A stretch of 64,000 nt of DNA from RPRB01 sp035501615 (GTDB taxonomy: Bacteria; Myxococcota; Myxococcia; Myxococcales; Myxococcaceae): assembly GCA_035501615.1 (NCBI GenBank), contig DATJVY010000078.1, positions 98,960 through 162,959 of the forward strand. Reading direction: 5' to 3'. The position numbers and the translations under genes are program-made. Each line of letters starts with the position of its first letter. Positions within the stretch are counted from its first letter, which is position 1. Of this stretch, positions 1 through 8,347 are shown in pieces. Below the pieces are notes generated by a model. That model ran no database searches and was not told where the DNA came from. It worked only from the letters and a program-made list of their open reading frames with translations.

Positions 1-98
1 AGCAGCCCCCGGCTCTTCCCGGGGAGCCGTTGCTGGACGAGGAAGCGGCCCGGGGCGGTCTCGATCAGCGCCGCCACCACCCGGACCTCGCGGCTCAC
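1..98 (-). CDS. Nudix (MutT-like) hydrolase, N-terminal fragment
   Basis: Only the first 32 codons lie in the window; the rest runs off the left edge. The reading frame opens with a GTG that overlaps the TGA of the upstream bamB-like gene (GTGA), the same coupling used elsewhere in this gene chain. The visible protein has the pattern of MutT-family N-termini: a strand (VVAALIE), then FLVQQRLPGKSRGLL, which leads into the Nudix box in 8-oxo-dGTP diphosphatases. The Nudix box itself is outside the window, so the substrate cannot be judged. MutT-type enzymes hydrolyse oxidised nucleotides or related diphosphates; that role is inferred from the family. Confidence 0.75.
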   Translation of the reverse strand, partial: MSREVRVVAALIETAPGRFLVQQRLPGKSRGL

Positions 99-1240
99 AG
101 CGCTCCGGGCTGGGTGACGTGCAGGCCGTAGACGAAGCCGAGGTTGGACAGGACCAGCGCGTCCGGCCCGTAGACGCCGGGCGTGGCGGTCACCCCCTTC
201 CCCGGATCGAACCGCCGCAGGATGCGCCCGGTCACCGGGTCGATGAAGAGGAGCGCCTTCCCGGTCGGGACCAGCAGGAGGCCCGAGGCGAACGCGGGCT
301 GCTGCCCCGCCTTCTCGGTGAGCTGGGTGGTCCAGATGCCCCGCCCGGTCTCCGAGCTGTAGGCGGAGATGCGGTCCTCGCCCGCGGCGAAGACGACGTT
401 GCCCCGGACCAGGACGTAGGCCAGCCCCGTTGCGCCGCTTTGCCACACCGTGTCCCCGGTCTTGGGGTCGAGGGCGAAGATCCCGTCCTTGTACGAGGCG
501 ACGATCAGGTGTCCCGCGGCGTCGAAGCCAGGGGTGCTGCTCACGTCGATGAACTGCGTGCCGGTGGAGAGCACCCGATCCCAGAGCGCGCCCCCGGTCT
601 TCGCGTCGAGCGCCGCGGCGTGCCCGTCGGAGAAGCCGAGGTAGGCTACCCCGTCGCGGAAGACCGGGGTGCTCGCCCCGCGGAGGATGAAGCCGACCGG
701 CGGCGTGCGCCGGTACTGCCAGGCCCACTTCCCGTCGGCGGCGTCGACGGCGTACAGCGTCGCCGACTGGGACGCCACCAGCACCCGGTCGCTGCCCAGC
801 ACCGGGACGGTGACCAGCTCCTCGCCGCAGTCGTAGCTCCAGAGCACGGCGCCGGTGTCCGCCTTGATGGCCCGGAGCACCCCGTCCCCGCCGGGGGCGT
901 AGACCACCCCGTCGTGGATCAGCACGCCGGCGAAGAACGGCTGGGGCGTATCCACCCTCCACCGCGTCTTGCCCTCGATGCTCACACTCCTGAGGATGCC
1001 GTCGCGGGTACCGACCACCACCCGGCCCGACGCGGGATCGACCGCCGGGGTCGCGAACTCGCGGGGGACGAACTCCATCGTGTTGCTCTCGACCAGGGCG
1101 TGCCAGTAGTCGACGGTGAAGACCGCCAGCGGCGCTCCCGGGGAGCTGGAGAACGGGTCGGCCAGCACCGGCGCCCGTCCCCGCGAGACGCAGCCGCCGA
1201 GGAGCCCGAGGGCGAGGACGAGGACGGTGCGGCGGCTCAT
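95..1240 (-). CDS. bamB: BamB-like PQQ-repeat beta-propeller lipoprotein
   Basis: A 381-residue protein with a lipoprotein signal peptide ending in a lipobox with Cys17 (LLGGC). The rest is made of repeated beta-propeller strands of the PQQ/BamB kind, with motifs such as ALDAKTGGALWD, AVDAADGKWAWQYR and AIKADTGAVLWSYD. In Proteobacteria BamB is a lipoprotein of the BAM complex that helps BamA insert outer-membrane proteins. The upstream neighbours are a YfgM-like protein and der, the same order (yfgM-bamB-der region) seen in gammaproteobacteria, which supports the assignment. The start ATG overlaps the stop of the YfgM-like gene (ATGA). A general PQQ-repeat protein outside BAM remains possible. 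Confidence 0.8.
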   Translation of the reverse strand: MSRRTVLVLALGLLGGCVSRGRAPVLADPFSSSPGAPLAVFTVDYWHALVESNTMEFVPREFATPAVDPASGRVVVGTRDGILRSVSIEGKTRWRVDTPQPFFAGVLIHDGVVYAPGGDGVLRAIKADTGAVLWSYDCGEELVTVPVLGSDRVLVASQSATLYAVDAADGKWAWQYRRTPPVGFILRGASTPVFRDGVAYLGFSDGHAAALDAKTGGALWDRVLSTGTQFIDVSSTPGFDAAGHLIVASYKDGIFALDPKTGDTVWQSGATGLAYVLVRGNVVFAAGEDRISAYSSETGRGIWTTQLTEKAGQQPAFASGLLLVPTGKALLFIDPVTGRILRRFDPGKGVTATPGVYGPDALVLSNLGFVYGLHVTQPGAL

Positions 1241-2013
1241 CCGGCGTCCGGCTTCGGGGCGACGGTGGCCTTGAACCCCTCGGACTCCAGGACGGAGAGC
1301 CGCTCCTGAGCGAGACGGGCCGCGGGGGTGCCGGGATTGGCAGCCGCGAGCTCGGCGAAGGCCTGGGCCGCGTCCTGCTTCTTGCCCATCAGGACCAGGA
1401 TGCGGGCGCGGTGGAAGGCTCCCATCCCGGCCTCGAAGCCGGAGCTCTCCTCGTGCGACATCCGCTCGTAGGCGTCGAGCGCCTGGGGCAGGTCTCCCTT
1501 GGCCTCGCGGGCGTGGCCCAGGCCGTCCAGCGCGCTCACCCGGAGCGGCTCGGTCGTCGGGGTGTCTCGCAGGTAGGTCTCGTAGTGGCCGATGGCCGCG
1601 TCGAGCTGACCGAGCCGGATCTCGGTGGCGGCGAGCGGCAGCGCGGCGGTCGCCGCGGCGCGCGTCCCGGGGAAGCCGCTCAGCACCCCGGAGAGGGCTG
1701 CCACCGCGGCCTGGTCGCGCTCCTGCTCGGACTTGAAGGGAGGCGGATCCTCGGTGGACCCCGCGGGGAGGTCGGCCTGGATGGGGCGGGAGAGCACGCC
1801 GATCGCCGCGCCGAGGGCAGTCCGCGCCCTGGCCTCCCGGCGGTCGGAGAGGGTCCGGGCCAGCGTGATGCCGAACCCGACCACGATGACCGCCACCACC
1901 GCCCCGAGCACCAGCGTCTTGCGGGTGGAGATCCAGCTCCGGGCCTCGAGCCCCGCCCGCTGGAACGCGTCCGGCGCGCGGAGCTCCCGTCGACTCATCC
2001 GATCCTGTGCCAC
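1237..2013 (-). CDS. YfgM-like membrane-anchored TPR protein
   Basis: A 258-residue protein with a short cytoplasmic N-terminus, one membrane segment at about residues 33-52, and a helical periplasmic region with tetratricopeptide-like repeats (for example QLDAAIGHYETYLRDTP, GDLPQALDAYERM and KKQDAAQAFAELAAANP). This is the layout of YfgM, which in E. coli works with SecYEG and periplasmic chaperones. The gene sits between der and bamB as in many Proteobacteria. The GTG start at 2013 has an AGGA seven bases upstream; an in-frame ATG at 1998 is the alternative. It is translationally coupled to bamB by an ATGA overlap. Confidence 0.75.
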   Translation of the reverse strand: MAQDRMSRRELRAPDAFQRAGLEARSWISTRKTLVLGAVVAVIVVGFGITLARTLSDRREARARTALGAAIGVLSRPIQADLPAGSTEDPPPFKSEQERDQAAVAALSGVLSGFPGTRAAATAALPLAATEIRLGQLDAAIGHYETYLRDTPTTEPLRVSALDGLGHAREAKGDLPQALDAYERMSHEESSGFEAGMGAFHRARILVLMGKKQDAAQAFAELAAANPGTPAARLAQERLSVLESEGFKATVAPKPDAG

Positions 2014-2085
2014 GTGGGTTTCCTGGTGTCCTTCTTGCTAGGGGCCCGGAAAGGGCGCGCACTGTAGAGATGCGCTCGTGGGACG

Positions 2086-3456
2086 TCAACGACGGGCGCG
2101 GGGGCGCTTGCGGGCCACCCGCTTCGCCCGCCCCGGCTTTTCGCGGAAGAACAGCTGGACGGGCACGCGCAGTCCGAACGTCTCGCGAAGCCGGTTGGAG
2201 AGGTAGCGCTTGTAGGCCTCGGGCACCTTCTCCGGACGATTGGTGGTGACGGCGAAGGCGGGCGGCGCCGTCCCCACCTGGGCGATGTAGTACAGCCGCA
2301 GCGGCCGCCCGTCGACGATGGGGGCCGGGTGCGCGTCCACCACCTCGGCGAGGAGCCGGTTCAGCGCGGGCGTGGGAATCCGCAGCCGGAAGGTGTCCTG
2401 CAGCTCCGCGGCGAGGTCGAGCACCTTCTCCACCTTCGCGCCGGTGAGCGCGCTGACGAAGACGATGGGCGCGTACGCGACGAACTTCAGCGTCCACTTC
2501 AGCTCCTCGCGGGTCCGCTTCTCGGTCCGGGGGTCCTTCTCCACCAGGTCCCACTTGTTGACGACGACGAGGAGCGCCCGGGCCCGCTCGGCGACCAGCC
2601 CCGCGAGACGGGCGTCCTGGTCCACCCCGGGCTCGGTCCCGTCGAGCACGAGGACCGCGACGTCGGCCCGCTCCATGCTCCGGAGCGCGGCGAGGACGCC
2701 GAGCTTCTCCACGCCCTCCCCCACCGCCTTCCGCCGCCGGATGCCCGCAGTGTCGGTGAGGACGAAGCGGCGGCCGCCGTGCACGAGCGTGGTGTCGATC
2801 GGGTCGCGGGTGGTGCCAGGCTCGGGGCTGCTGACCACCCGCTCCTCGTGGACGATGGCGTTGAGCAGCGTGCTCTTCCCCACGTTGGGCCGGCCGAGGA
2901 TGGTGAGCCGGACCGGCGGAGGCTCCTCGGGCGGCGGCTCGCCCGCGGCTTCTCCCGGAGGCGGGAGCCGGGCCACCACGGCATCGAGGAGAGAACCCAG
3001 ACCGAGCGCGTGCTCGGCCGAGACGCCGAACACCTCGGGGATGCCCAGCCGGTAGAAGTCCGCGGTGCCGGTCTCGGCGATCGCTGGCGTGTCGAGCTTG
3101 TTCACCACCAGGAGCAGCGGCTTTCCGGTGCGGCGGAGCGCCCGGGCGAGCGACTCGTCCGCGGCCATCGGGCCCGAGCGACCATCCACGACCATGAGGA
3201 GGACGTCGGCCTCGGCGGCCGCGAGCTCGGCCTGGGCCCGCACCTGGGCGGCGAGCCCGCTCTTCTCGTCGGGGACGAAGCCCCCGGTGTCCACCAGCGC
3301 GAGCGGCCGGCCCTGCCACTCGGCGTCGGTGTAGTGCCGGTCGCGGGTGACGCCGGGCACGTCCTGGACGAGCGCCAGTCGCCGGCCGGCGAGGCGATTG
3401 AAGAGCGTGCTCTTCCCCACGTTGGGGCGGCCGAGGATGGCGACCAGCGGCCTCAC
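2086..3456 (-). CDS. der: Ribosome biogenesis GTPase Der (EngA)
   Basis: A 456-residue protein with two tandem GTPase domains, the hallmark of Der. The first P-loop (GRPNVGKST) is at about residues 9-17 and the second at about 187-195, each followed by DTGG/DTAG switch motifs and NKLD/NKWD base-recognition motifs. A KH-like domain follows, ending in a basic tail (KRVARKRPRARR). Der is needed for assembly of the 50S ribosomal subunit. Its start overlaps the stop of era by four bases, so era and der are probably co-translated. Length is normal for the family. Confidence 0.97.
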   Translation of the reverse strand: MRPLVAILGRPNVGKSTLFNRLAGRRLALVQDVPGVTRDRHYTDAEWQGRPLALVDTGGFVPDEKSGLAAQVRAQAELAAAEADVLLMVVDGRSGPMAADESLARALRRTGKPLLLVVNKLDTPAIAETGTADFYRLGIPEVFGVSAEHALGLGSLLDAVVARLPPPGEAAGEPPPEEPPPVRLTILGRPNVGKSTLLNAIVHEERVVSSPEPGTTRDPIDTTLVHGGRRFVLTDTAGIRRRKAVGEGVEKLGVLAALRSMERADVAVLVLDGTEPGVDQDARLAGLVAERARALLVVVNKWDLVEKDPRTEKRTREELKWTLKFVAYAPIVFVSALTGAKVEKVLDLAAELQDTFRLRIPTPALNRLLAEVVDAHPAPIVDGRPLRLYYIAQVGTAPPAFAVTTNRPEKVPEAYKRYLSNRLRETFGLRVPVQLFFREKPGRAKRVARKRPRARR

Positions 3457-4397
3457 CGGAGCCCCACCCGGCGCAGCCCGCGGTCGGTCTCGGTCCAGCG
3501 GGGCTCCACCTTCACGCGCAGGTCGAGGTAGACGTGCGTCCCCAGGAGGCGCTCCAGGGCCTTGCGGGCGTCGGTGCCGATGGTCTTGAGCATCGCCCCG
3601 CGCCGGCCGATGACGATGGCCTTCTGGCTCTCCCGCTCGACGAAGAGCGTGGCATGCACGCGCACCAGCCCCTGGAGCCCTCCCGGGCGGCTGCCCGGGC
3701 GTGGGGCGCGCTCGCTCTCGTCGAAGGCGTCCACCACCACCGCCGCCGAGTGAGGAACCTCCTGCCGGCAGTGGCGCAGCACCTGCTCGCGGATGAGCTC
3801 GGCCGCGAGACCGACCTCCTGCTGGTCGGTGAACGTCTCCGGGTCGAAGAGCGGCGGGCCCTCGGGCAGCCTGGCCAGCGTCGCCCGGATCAGCTCCTCC
3901 ATCCCGTCCCCGGTGAGCGCCGACACGAGGAGCACCTCGGCGAACGGCCGCAGTGCCTCCAGCGCCGCGACGAAGGGCAGGAGCAGCGGCTTCGGGACCG
4001 TGTCGACCTTGTTCACCACCAGGAGGACGGGCTTCCTCACCGTGGCCAGCCGGTCGATGATGGCCCGCACGCCGGGGGTGACCTCGGGCGTCTTCCCGTC
4101 CGGTCCCAGCGCGGGCTCGACCAGGAGCAGGGCCACGTCCACGTCGTCGAGCGCGGAGGTGGCGGCCTCGACCATCGCCCGGTTGAGCGCGCCCTTCGCG
4201 TCGTGGATGCCGGGGGTGTCCACGAACGCCACCTGGCCCTCGGGGCGCGTGAGGATGCCGGTGATGCGGGTCCGGGTTGTCTGAGGCTTCGGCGAGACGA
4301 TGGCGATCTTCTCCCCCACCAGCCGGTTGAGGAGCGTGCTCTTCCCCACGTTGGGGCGGCCGACGATCGCGGCGAATCCGGAGTGCGTGGTGGACAT
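3453..4397 (-). CDS. era: GTPase Era
   Basis: A 314-residue protein. The G domain has GRPNVGKST at residues 13-21, the Era-specific switch segment PKPQTTRTRITGI, DTPGIHD and NKVD. The C-terminal KH domain carries the RNA-binding loop VIGRRGAMLKTIG. Era binds the 3' end of 16S rRNA and acts as a checkpoint in 30S maturation. It lies downstream of rnc in the same direction, separated by two cyclophilin genes. The rnc-era pairing is widespread, and the cyclophilin insertion is unusual. The 62-bp gap upstream holds an imperfect GGAGG/CCTCC hairpin (about 4415-4434). Confidence 0.97.
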   Translation of the reverse strand: MSTTHSGFAAIVGRPNVGKSTLLNRLVGEKIAIVSPKPQTTRTRITGILTRPEGQVAFVDTPGIHDAKGALNRAMVEAATSALDDVDVALLLVEPALGPDGKTPEVTPGVRAIIDRLATVRKPVLLVVNKVDTVPKPLLLPFVAALEALRPFAEVLLVSALTGDGMEELIRATLARLPEGPPLFDPETFTDQQEVGLAAELIREQVLRHCRQEVPHSAAVVVDAFDESERAPRPGSRPGGLQGLVRVHATLFVERESQKAIVIGRRGAMLKTIGTDARKALERLLGTHVYLDLRVKVEPRWTETDRGLRRVGLR

Positions 4398-4459
4398 CGG
4401 GGAGGTGGTCTGGAGGAGGGCCTGGCGGGCCTCCCCGGTGGACGAAGGAGGGCGGCGCC

Positions 4460-5011
4460 TCAGGGCGAGGTGGAGATGGTCAGCTTCTTGATGCGGACGT
4501 CGGTCTTCGGGCGGTCACCGGGACCCTTCGGAATCTCGTTGGCGACCTTGCGCACCACGTCCTGGCCGGAGACCACCTCCCCGAAGATGGTGTGCTTGTT
4601 GTTGAGCCAGGGGGTCGGGACCACGGTGATGAAGAACTGGCTGCCGTTGGTGTTCGGCCCGGAGTTGGCCATCGCCAGCAGCCCCGGCTTGTCGAACTTG
4701 CGCCCGCTCTGGAACTCGTCGCCGAACTGGTAGCCGGGACCGCCGGTGCCGCGGCCGAGCGGATCGCCGCCCTGGATCATGAAGTCACCGATGCAGCGGT
4801 GGAAGATGGTGCCGTCGTAGAGCGGCGTGCCGGTCTTCTTGCTCCGCGTGGTGGGATCGGTCCACTCCTTCTCCCCCGTGGCCAGCCCCACGAAGTTCTC
4901 CACCGTCTTCGGCGCGTCCTTGCCGAAGAGCTTCACCACCAGCTTGCCCTCGGTGGTGTCGAAGTGCGCGTACAGGTCCTTCCCGGCCTTCGCCTCGTCC
5001 AGCATTCCCAT
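4460..5011 (-). CDS. Cytoplasmic cyclophilin-type peptidylprolyl isomerase
   Basis: A 183-residue single-domain cyclophilin without a signal peptide. It contains the conserved active-site segments IFHRCIGDFMIQGGDP, GLLAMANSGPNTNGSQFFIT and HTIFGEVVSG, including the catalytic Arg of FHR and the QFF motif. It catalyses cis-trans isomerisation of Xaa-Pro bonds in the cytoplasm. It is a paralogue of the exported cyclophilin just upstream (33-bp gap), with which it shares the N-terminal AKAGKDLYAHFDTTEGK-like start. The pair looks like a duplication followed by a change in location. Confidence 0.93.
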   Translation of the reverse strand: MGMLDEAKAGKDLYAHFDTTEGKLVVKLFGKDAPKTVENFVGLATGEKEWTDPTTRSKKTGTPLYDGTIFHRCIGDFMIQGGDPLGRGTGGPGYQFGDEFQSGRKFDKPGLLAMANSGPNTNGSQFFITVVPTPWLNNKHTIFGEVVSGQDVVRKVANEIPKGPGDRPKTDVRIKKLTISTSP

Positions 5012-5044
5012 GTCCGGTCCCTTCCTCGGGGGTGTGGGGGTCCT

Positions 5045-5668
5045 CTACTTCGTCTTCGGCGCCTTGTCAGAGAGCGTGACCGTCTCCAGGGTCACCGGCT
5101 CGGTGGGCCGGTTGCCCCCCATGGTCTTCACCTGGCTGATGGCCTCCACCACCGGGTAGCCCGAGACGACCTCGCCGAAGATGGTGTGCATCCCGTCGAG
5201 GTGGTGCGGCGTGGAGGTGGTGATGAAGAACTGGCTGCCGTTGGTGTTCGGCCCGCGGTTGGCCATGGCCAGCAGGCCCTTCTTGTCGAACTTCCGGCCG
5301 CTCTTGAACTCGTCCTCGAAGGTGAAGCCGGGCTGGCCGCGGCCGGTGCCGGTGGGATCCCCGCCCTGGATCATGAAGTTGGGGATCACCCGGTGGAACT
5401 CGGTGCCGTCGTAGAGCGGGGTCTTCTTCTTCTGGTTGTCGCGCGGGTCGGTCCACTCCTTCTCCCCGCTCGCGAGGCCGACGAAGTTGGCCACGGTCTT
5501 CGGCGCGTCCTTGCTGAAGAGCTTCACCACGATGACGCCCTTGCTGGTCTTCAGCGTGGCCCAGAGGTCCTTCCCGGCCTCCGCCTTCGCGGTCCAGCTG
5601 GTGTCGGCGGCCTGTGCGGACGCGAGCCACAGCGGCAGGAGCAGGGCAGCACGGCGGACGGTACGCAT
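5045..5668 (-). CDS. Exported cyclophilin-type peptidylprolyl isomerase
   Basis: A 207-residue cyclophilin with a clear N-terminal signal peptide (hydrophobic core LLLPLWLASAQA, cleavage expected after AQA near residue 20). The catalytic domain has EFHRVIPNFMIQGGDP and GLLAMANRGPNTNGSQFFIT. It should act in the periplasm, assisting folding of exported proteins. An AGGAAAGGA ribosome-binding region precedes the ATG. It sits directly downstream of rnc and upstream of its cytoplasmic paralogue, so both forms are likely made from one transcript. Confidence 0.92.
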   Translation of the reverse strand: MRTVRRAALLLPLWLASAQAADTSWTAKAEAGKDLWATLKTSKGVIVVKLFSKDAPKTVANFVGLASGEKEWTDPRDNQKKKTPLYDGTEFHRVIPNFMIQGGDPTGTGRGQPGFTFEDEFKSGRKFDKKGLLAMANRGPNTNGSQFFITTSTPHHLDGMHTIFGEVVSGYPVVEAISQVKTMGGNRPTEPVTLETVTLSDKAPKTK

Positions 5669-5719
5669 GGAGTTCCTTTCCTCGTGTGGGGGGCTTCCGG
5701 TTCCGGACGGTGCCGGGGG

Positions 5720-6463
5720 TCAGCGCTCGCCGAGGTCCTTCTTGGCCTCGGAATCGAGCATCGTCAACGTCTCCCGTGCGGCGGCCTGCTCGGCCTCCTT
5801 CTTGGAGCGTCCCCGGGCCCGGGCGAACAGCTCGCTGCCGACGGTCACTTCCACCTCGAAGGTCTTGGAGTGGTCCGGCCCCTCCTCGCTCACCACCCGG
5901 TAGCGCGGCGACTGGCGCCGGCGGGTCTGGACCAGCTCCTGGAGCCGCGTCTTCCAGTCCTCCCCGCTCTTTCCCTCGGCCACGCCCTCCAGCAGCTCGC
6001 CGAAGAGCCGGTCGACCACGGACATGGCGCCGGGCAGCCCGACGCTCAGGTACACGGCGCCGATGACCGCCTCGAGCGCGTCGGCGAGGACGGAGCTCTT
6101 GTCCCTCCCGCCGGTCAGCTCCTCCCCGCGCCCCATCCGGAGGAGGTCCCCGAGCCCCAGATGCCGTGCCACGCGGGCGAGGCTCTCCTCGTTGACCAGC
6201 AGGGCCCGGAGCTTCGACAGCTCGCCCTCGTTCGCCTCCGGGAAGCGCTCCATGAGGCGGTGGCTCACCGCCAGGTCGACCACGGCGTCGCCGAGGAACT
6301 CCAGCCGCTCGTTGTCCGCCCCGCCGTCCCGGTGCTCGTTGACGAAGCTCTTGTGGGTCAGGGCGGCCAGACCCTGCACCGGGTCGAGCGCGGCGAGACC
6401 GAGGCGCTGCCCCAGGCTCTCGAGGAGCACGGGGTCCGGCGGACGGGTGGGGAGCGCGGGCAT
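5720..6463 (-). CDS. rnc: Ribonuclease III
   Basis: A 247-residue RNase III. The signature NERLEFLGDAVVDL is at residues 51-64, with the catalytic Glu and Asp. The second acidic cluster is in DALEAVIGAVYLS. The double-stranded RNA-binding domain occupies about residues 165-240 and ends with the typical GRSKKEAEQAAARETL. The enzyme cuts double-stranded RNA and processes rRNA precursors. The ATG lies only 4 bp after the meaB stop codon, so rnc appears to be the continuation of a fatty/amino-acid metabolism transcript. Era and der lie downstream. Confidence 0.97.
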   Translation of the reverse strand: MPALPTRPPDPVLLESLGQRLGLAALDPVQGLAALTHKSFVNEHRDGGADNERLEFLGDAVVDLAVSHRLMERFPEANEGELSKLRALLVNEESLARVARHLGLGDLLRMGRGEELTGGRDKSSVLADALEAVIGAVYLSVGLPGAMSVVDRLFGELLEGVAEGKSGEDWKTRLQELVQTRRRQSPRYRVVSEEGPDHSKTFEVEVTVGSELFARARGRSKKEAEQAAARETLTMLDSEAKKDLGER

Positions 6464-6467
6464 GGGT

Positions 6468-7502
6468 TCAGGCGGAGAGCTGACGCGCCAGGGTCTCGGC
6501 CAGGGCGTAGGGGTCGGCCTCGCGCCGCGCGATGGAGAGCGCCACCTCGTCCAGCCGACCCTTCTCCGCCTCGAGGCGGCCGAGGGCGGACTCGAGCAGC
6601 CGGTTCCTCAGGAGGGCGAGGAACTGCATCCGGGCGCGGGCGCGCTCGCGCTCTGCCTTCTGGCCGGTGCGCTCGAGGAAGCTGCGGTGACGCTCGACCG
6701 CCTCCATCACCGGCTCCAGCCCCTGGTCGCGCGCGGCGATGACCTTGAGGATCGGCGGCTCCCACTCCTCGGGGCCCGCGGGCGGCGGGGGCTCGGCGGC
6801 CTTGCCCGCTGCCCGCGCCGTCGTCCGGTGGTGCCGGTCGTGGTCCGCGGACGGGCGGCGGAGCGCATGCCGCAGCTCGAGCATCTGCCGCAGCTCGCGG
6901 ACGGTGCGGTCGGCGCCGTCGAGGTCGGCCTTGTTGACGATGAAGGCGTCGGCCACCTCGAGGATGCCGGCCTTGATGGCCTGGATGTCGTCACCCATGC
7001 CGGGGACGGTGACCAGCATCGTCGTGTGGGCCATCTGGGCGATGTCGATCTCGTCCTGCCCCACCCCGACCGTCTCCACGACGATGACGTCCTTGCCCAT
7101 CGCGTCCATCACCCGGATGCAGTCGCCCGTGGCCCGGGAGAGTCCCCCGAGAGACCCCCGCGTGGCCAGCGAGCGGATGAACACTGCGGGGTCCGAGGCG
7201 TGGTCCTGCATCCGGATCCGGTCCCCGAGGATGGCCCCCCCGCTGAAGGGGCTGGTGGGGTCCACCGCCAGCACGCCGACGCTCTTCCCCTGGGCGCGGA
7301 AGCGAGCCACCACCCGGTCGGTGAGGGTGGACTTTCCAGCGCCAGGAGAGCCGGTGATGCCGAGGACGTAGGCCCGGCCGGTGCGGGGAAAGAGGGCCTG
7401 GAGGTCGGCGATGGCGGCCGGGTCCTCGTCGTCGATGCGGCGCATGAGGCGGCTCGCGGCCCGGACCTCGCCGGCGAGGACGCGCTCCACGAGGCTGCTC
7501 AC
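6468..7502 (-). CDS. meaB: MeaB/ArgK-type GTPase (methylmalonyl-CoA mutase chaperone)
   Basis: A 344-residue G3E-family GTPase. The P-loop GSPGAGKST lies at residues 51-59. The family segments VGVLAVDPTSPFSGGAILGDRIRM, ATRGSLGGL and VETVGVGQDEI are all present, as are NKAD and the dimerising C-terminal helices. MeaB protects and reloads adenosylcobalamin-dependent methylmalonyl-CoA mutase. The mutase is not in the window, but the neighbouring acyl-CoA carboxylase subunit fits propionyl-CoA metabolism. The start is a GTG overlapping the upstream stop (GTGA). A charged insertion with a PPPP stretch sits between the G domain and the C-terminal helices. Confidence 0.92.
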   Translation of the reverse strand: MSSLVERVLAGEVRAASRLMRRIDDEDPAAIADLQALFPRTGRAYVLGITGSPGAGKSTLTDRVVARFRAQGKSVGVLAVDPTSPFSGGAILGDRIRMQDHASDPAVFIRSLATRGSLGGLSRATGDCIRVMDAMGKDVIVVETVGVGQDEIDIAQMAHTTMLVTVPGMGDDIQAIKAGILEVADAFIVNKADLDGADRTVRELRQMLELRHALRRPSADHDRHHRTTARAAGKAAEPPPPAGPEEWEPPILKVIAARDQGLEPVMEAVERHRSFLERTGQKAERERARARMQFLALLRNRLLESALGRLEAEKGRLDEVALSIARREADPYALAETLARQLSA

Positions 7503-8347
7503 GGGTCGTCCCCCTCGAGCCAGGAGATCTCCTCGGGTGAGACCCCCAGCGCCCGGGCGGCCACGTCGGCCACACCGGTGAAGTCCTCGAGCTGGAAGTG
7601 GTCCGCCCACTTCTTGCCGTCCGGGCCGGCGAGGAGCCCCCGGAAGGTGCGGCCCCGCACCCGTGCGGCGACGAAGCGGTAGCGCTCGCCGCGCACGGTG
7701 AAGTCGCTCACCACCTCGAGGTTGCCGCCGGGGGGAGGACGGGCCGCGGGACCGAAGCGCTCGGCGAGCTCGCCGTACCCCACCTCGCCCCGGGGCGCCG
7801 CGGCACCCACCACCGCCGCGAGGTGGGCCTGGAAGGCCGCCGCATCGGGATACTGCTGCGGCGAGAAGGGCGTTCCAACCTCGGACCGCAGCAGCGCCCC
7901 CGCCCGGTGGACCTCCAGCACCCGGAGCCTTCCCAGCTTGTCCCCCCCGAGGAGGAGCCGGAATCCGCCCACCTGGGTCTCGGCCCGGAGCTCGAGCGTT
8001 CCTGCGTCCACGCTGGGCTGGAGCCCCAGCGCCTCCAGCGTCCGGGCCATGGCCTCGAGCCGGGCCACGTGCTCGTCGAACCCGGCGAGGAGTCGCGCCT
8101 CGAGCTCGGGTGCCTCGGTGAGCGCGTCGACCGCCAGCGGGGGCAGGCCGACCAGCTCGGGGGGATCCACCGGGATGAGCAGCTCCTCGGCGAGGGCCAG
8201 GGTGACCGCGGGGACCGGCCTGCGGGTCAGGGGGTTCACGACGGCGCGGTGGAGGAGAAGCACCACTTCCGGGCCGGCCGCGCCCTCCTGCACCATGAGC
8301 CCGAGCTGCGCCAACCGATCTGCTTCCATCCACGCCCCCGGGGTCAC
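7499..8347 (-). CDS. Unrecognised protein coupled to acyl-CoA dehydrogenase and MeaB
   Basis: A 282-residue protein that I do not recognise. It has no signal peptide, no clear membrane segment and no obvious catalytic motif. The N-terminal half is rich in Leu and acidic residues (LALAEELLIPVDPPELVGLPPL). The second half is mixed alpha/beta with runs such as FRLLLGGDKLGRLRVLEVHRAG and ERYRFVAARVRGRTFRGLLAG. The GTG at 8347 overlaps the acyl-CoA dehydrogenase stop (GTGA), and its own stop overlaps the meaB GTG. It is therefore locked translationally between two metabolic genes, which suggests a related role. An in-frame ATG at 8329 is the alternative start. Confidence 0.75.
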   Translation of the reverse strand: MTPGAWMEADRLAQLGLMVQEGAAGPEVVLLLHRAVVNPLTRRPVPAVTLALAEELLIPVDPPELVGLPPLAVDALTEAPELEARLLAGFDEHVARLEAMARTLEALGLQPSVDAGTLELRAETQVGGFRLLLGGDKLGRLRVLEVHRAGALLRSEVGTPFSPQQYPDAAAFQAHLAAVVGAAAPRGEVGYGELAERFGPAARPPPGGNLEVVSDFTVRGERYRFVAARVRGRTFRGLLAGPDGKKWADHFQLEDFTGVADVAARALGVSPEEISWLEGDDP

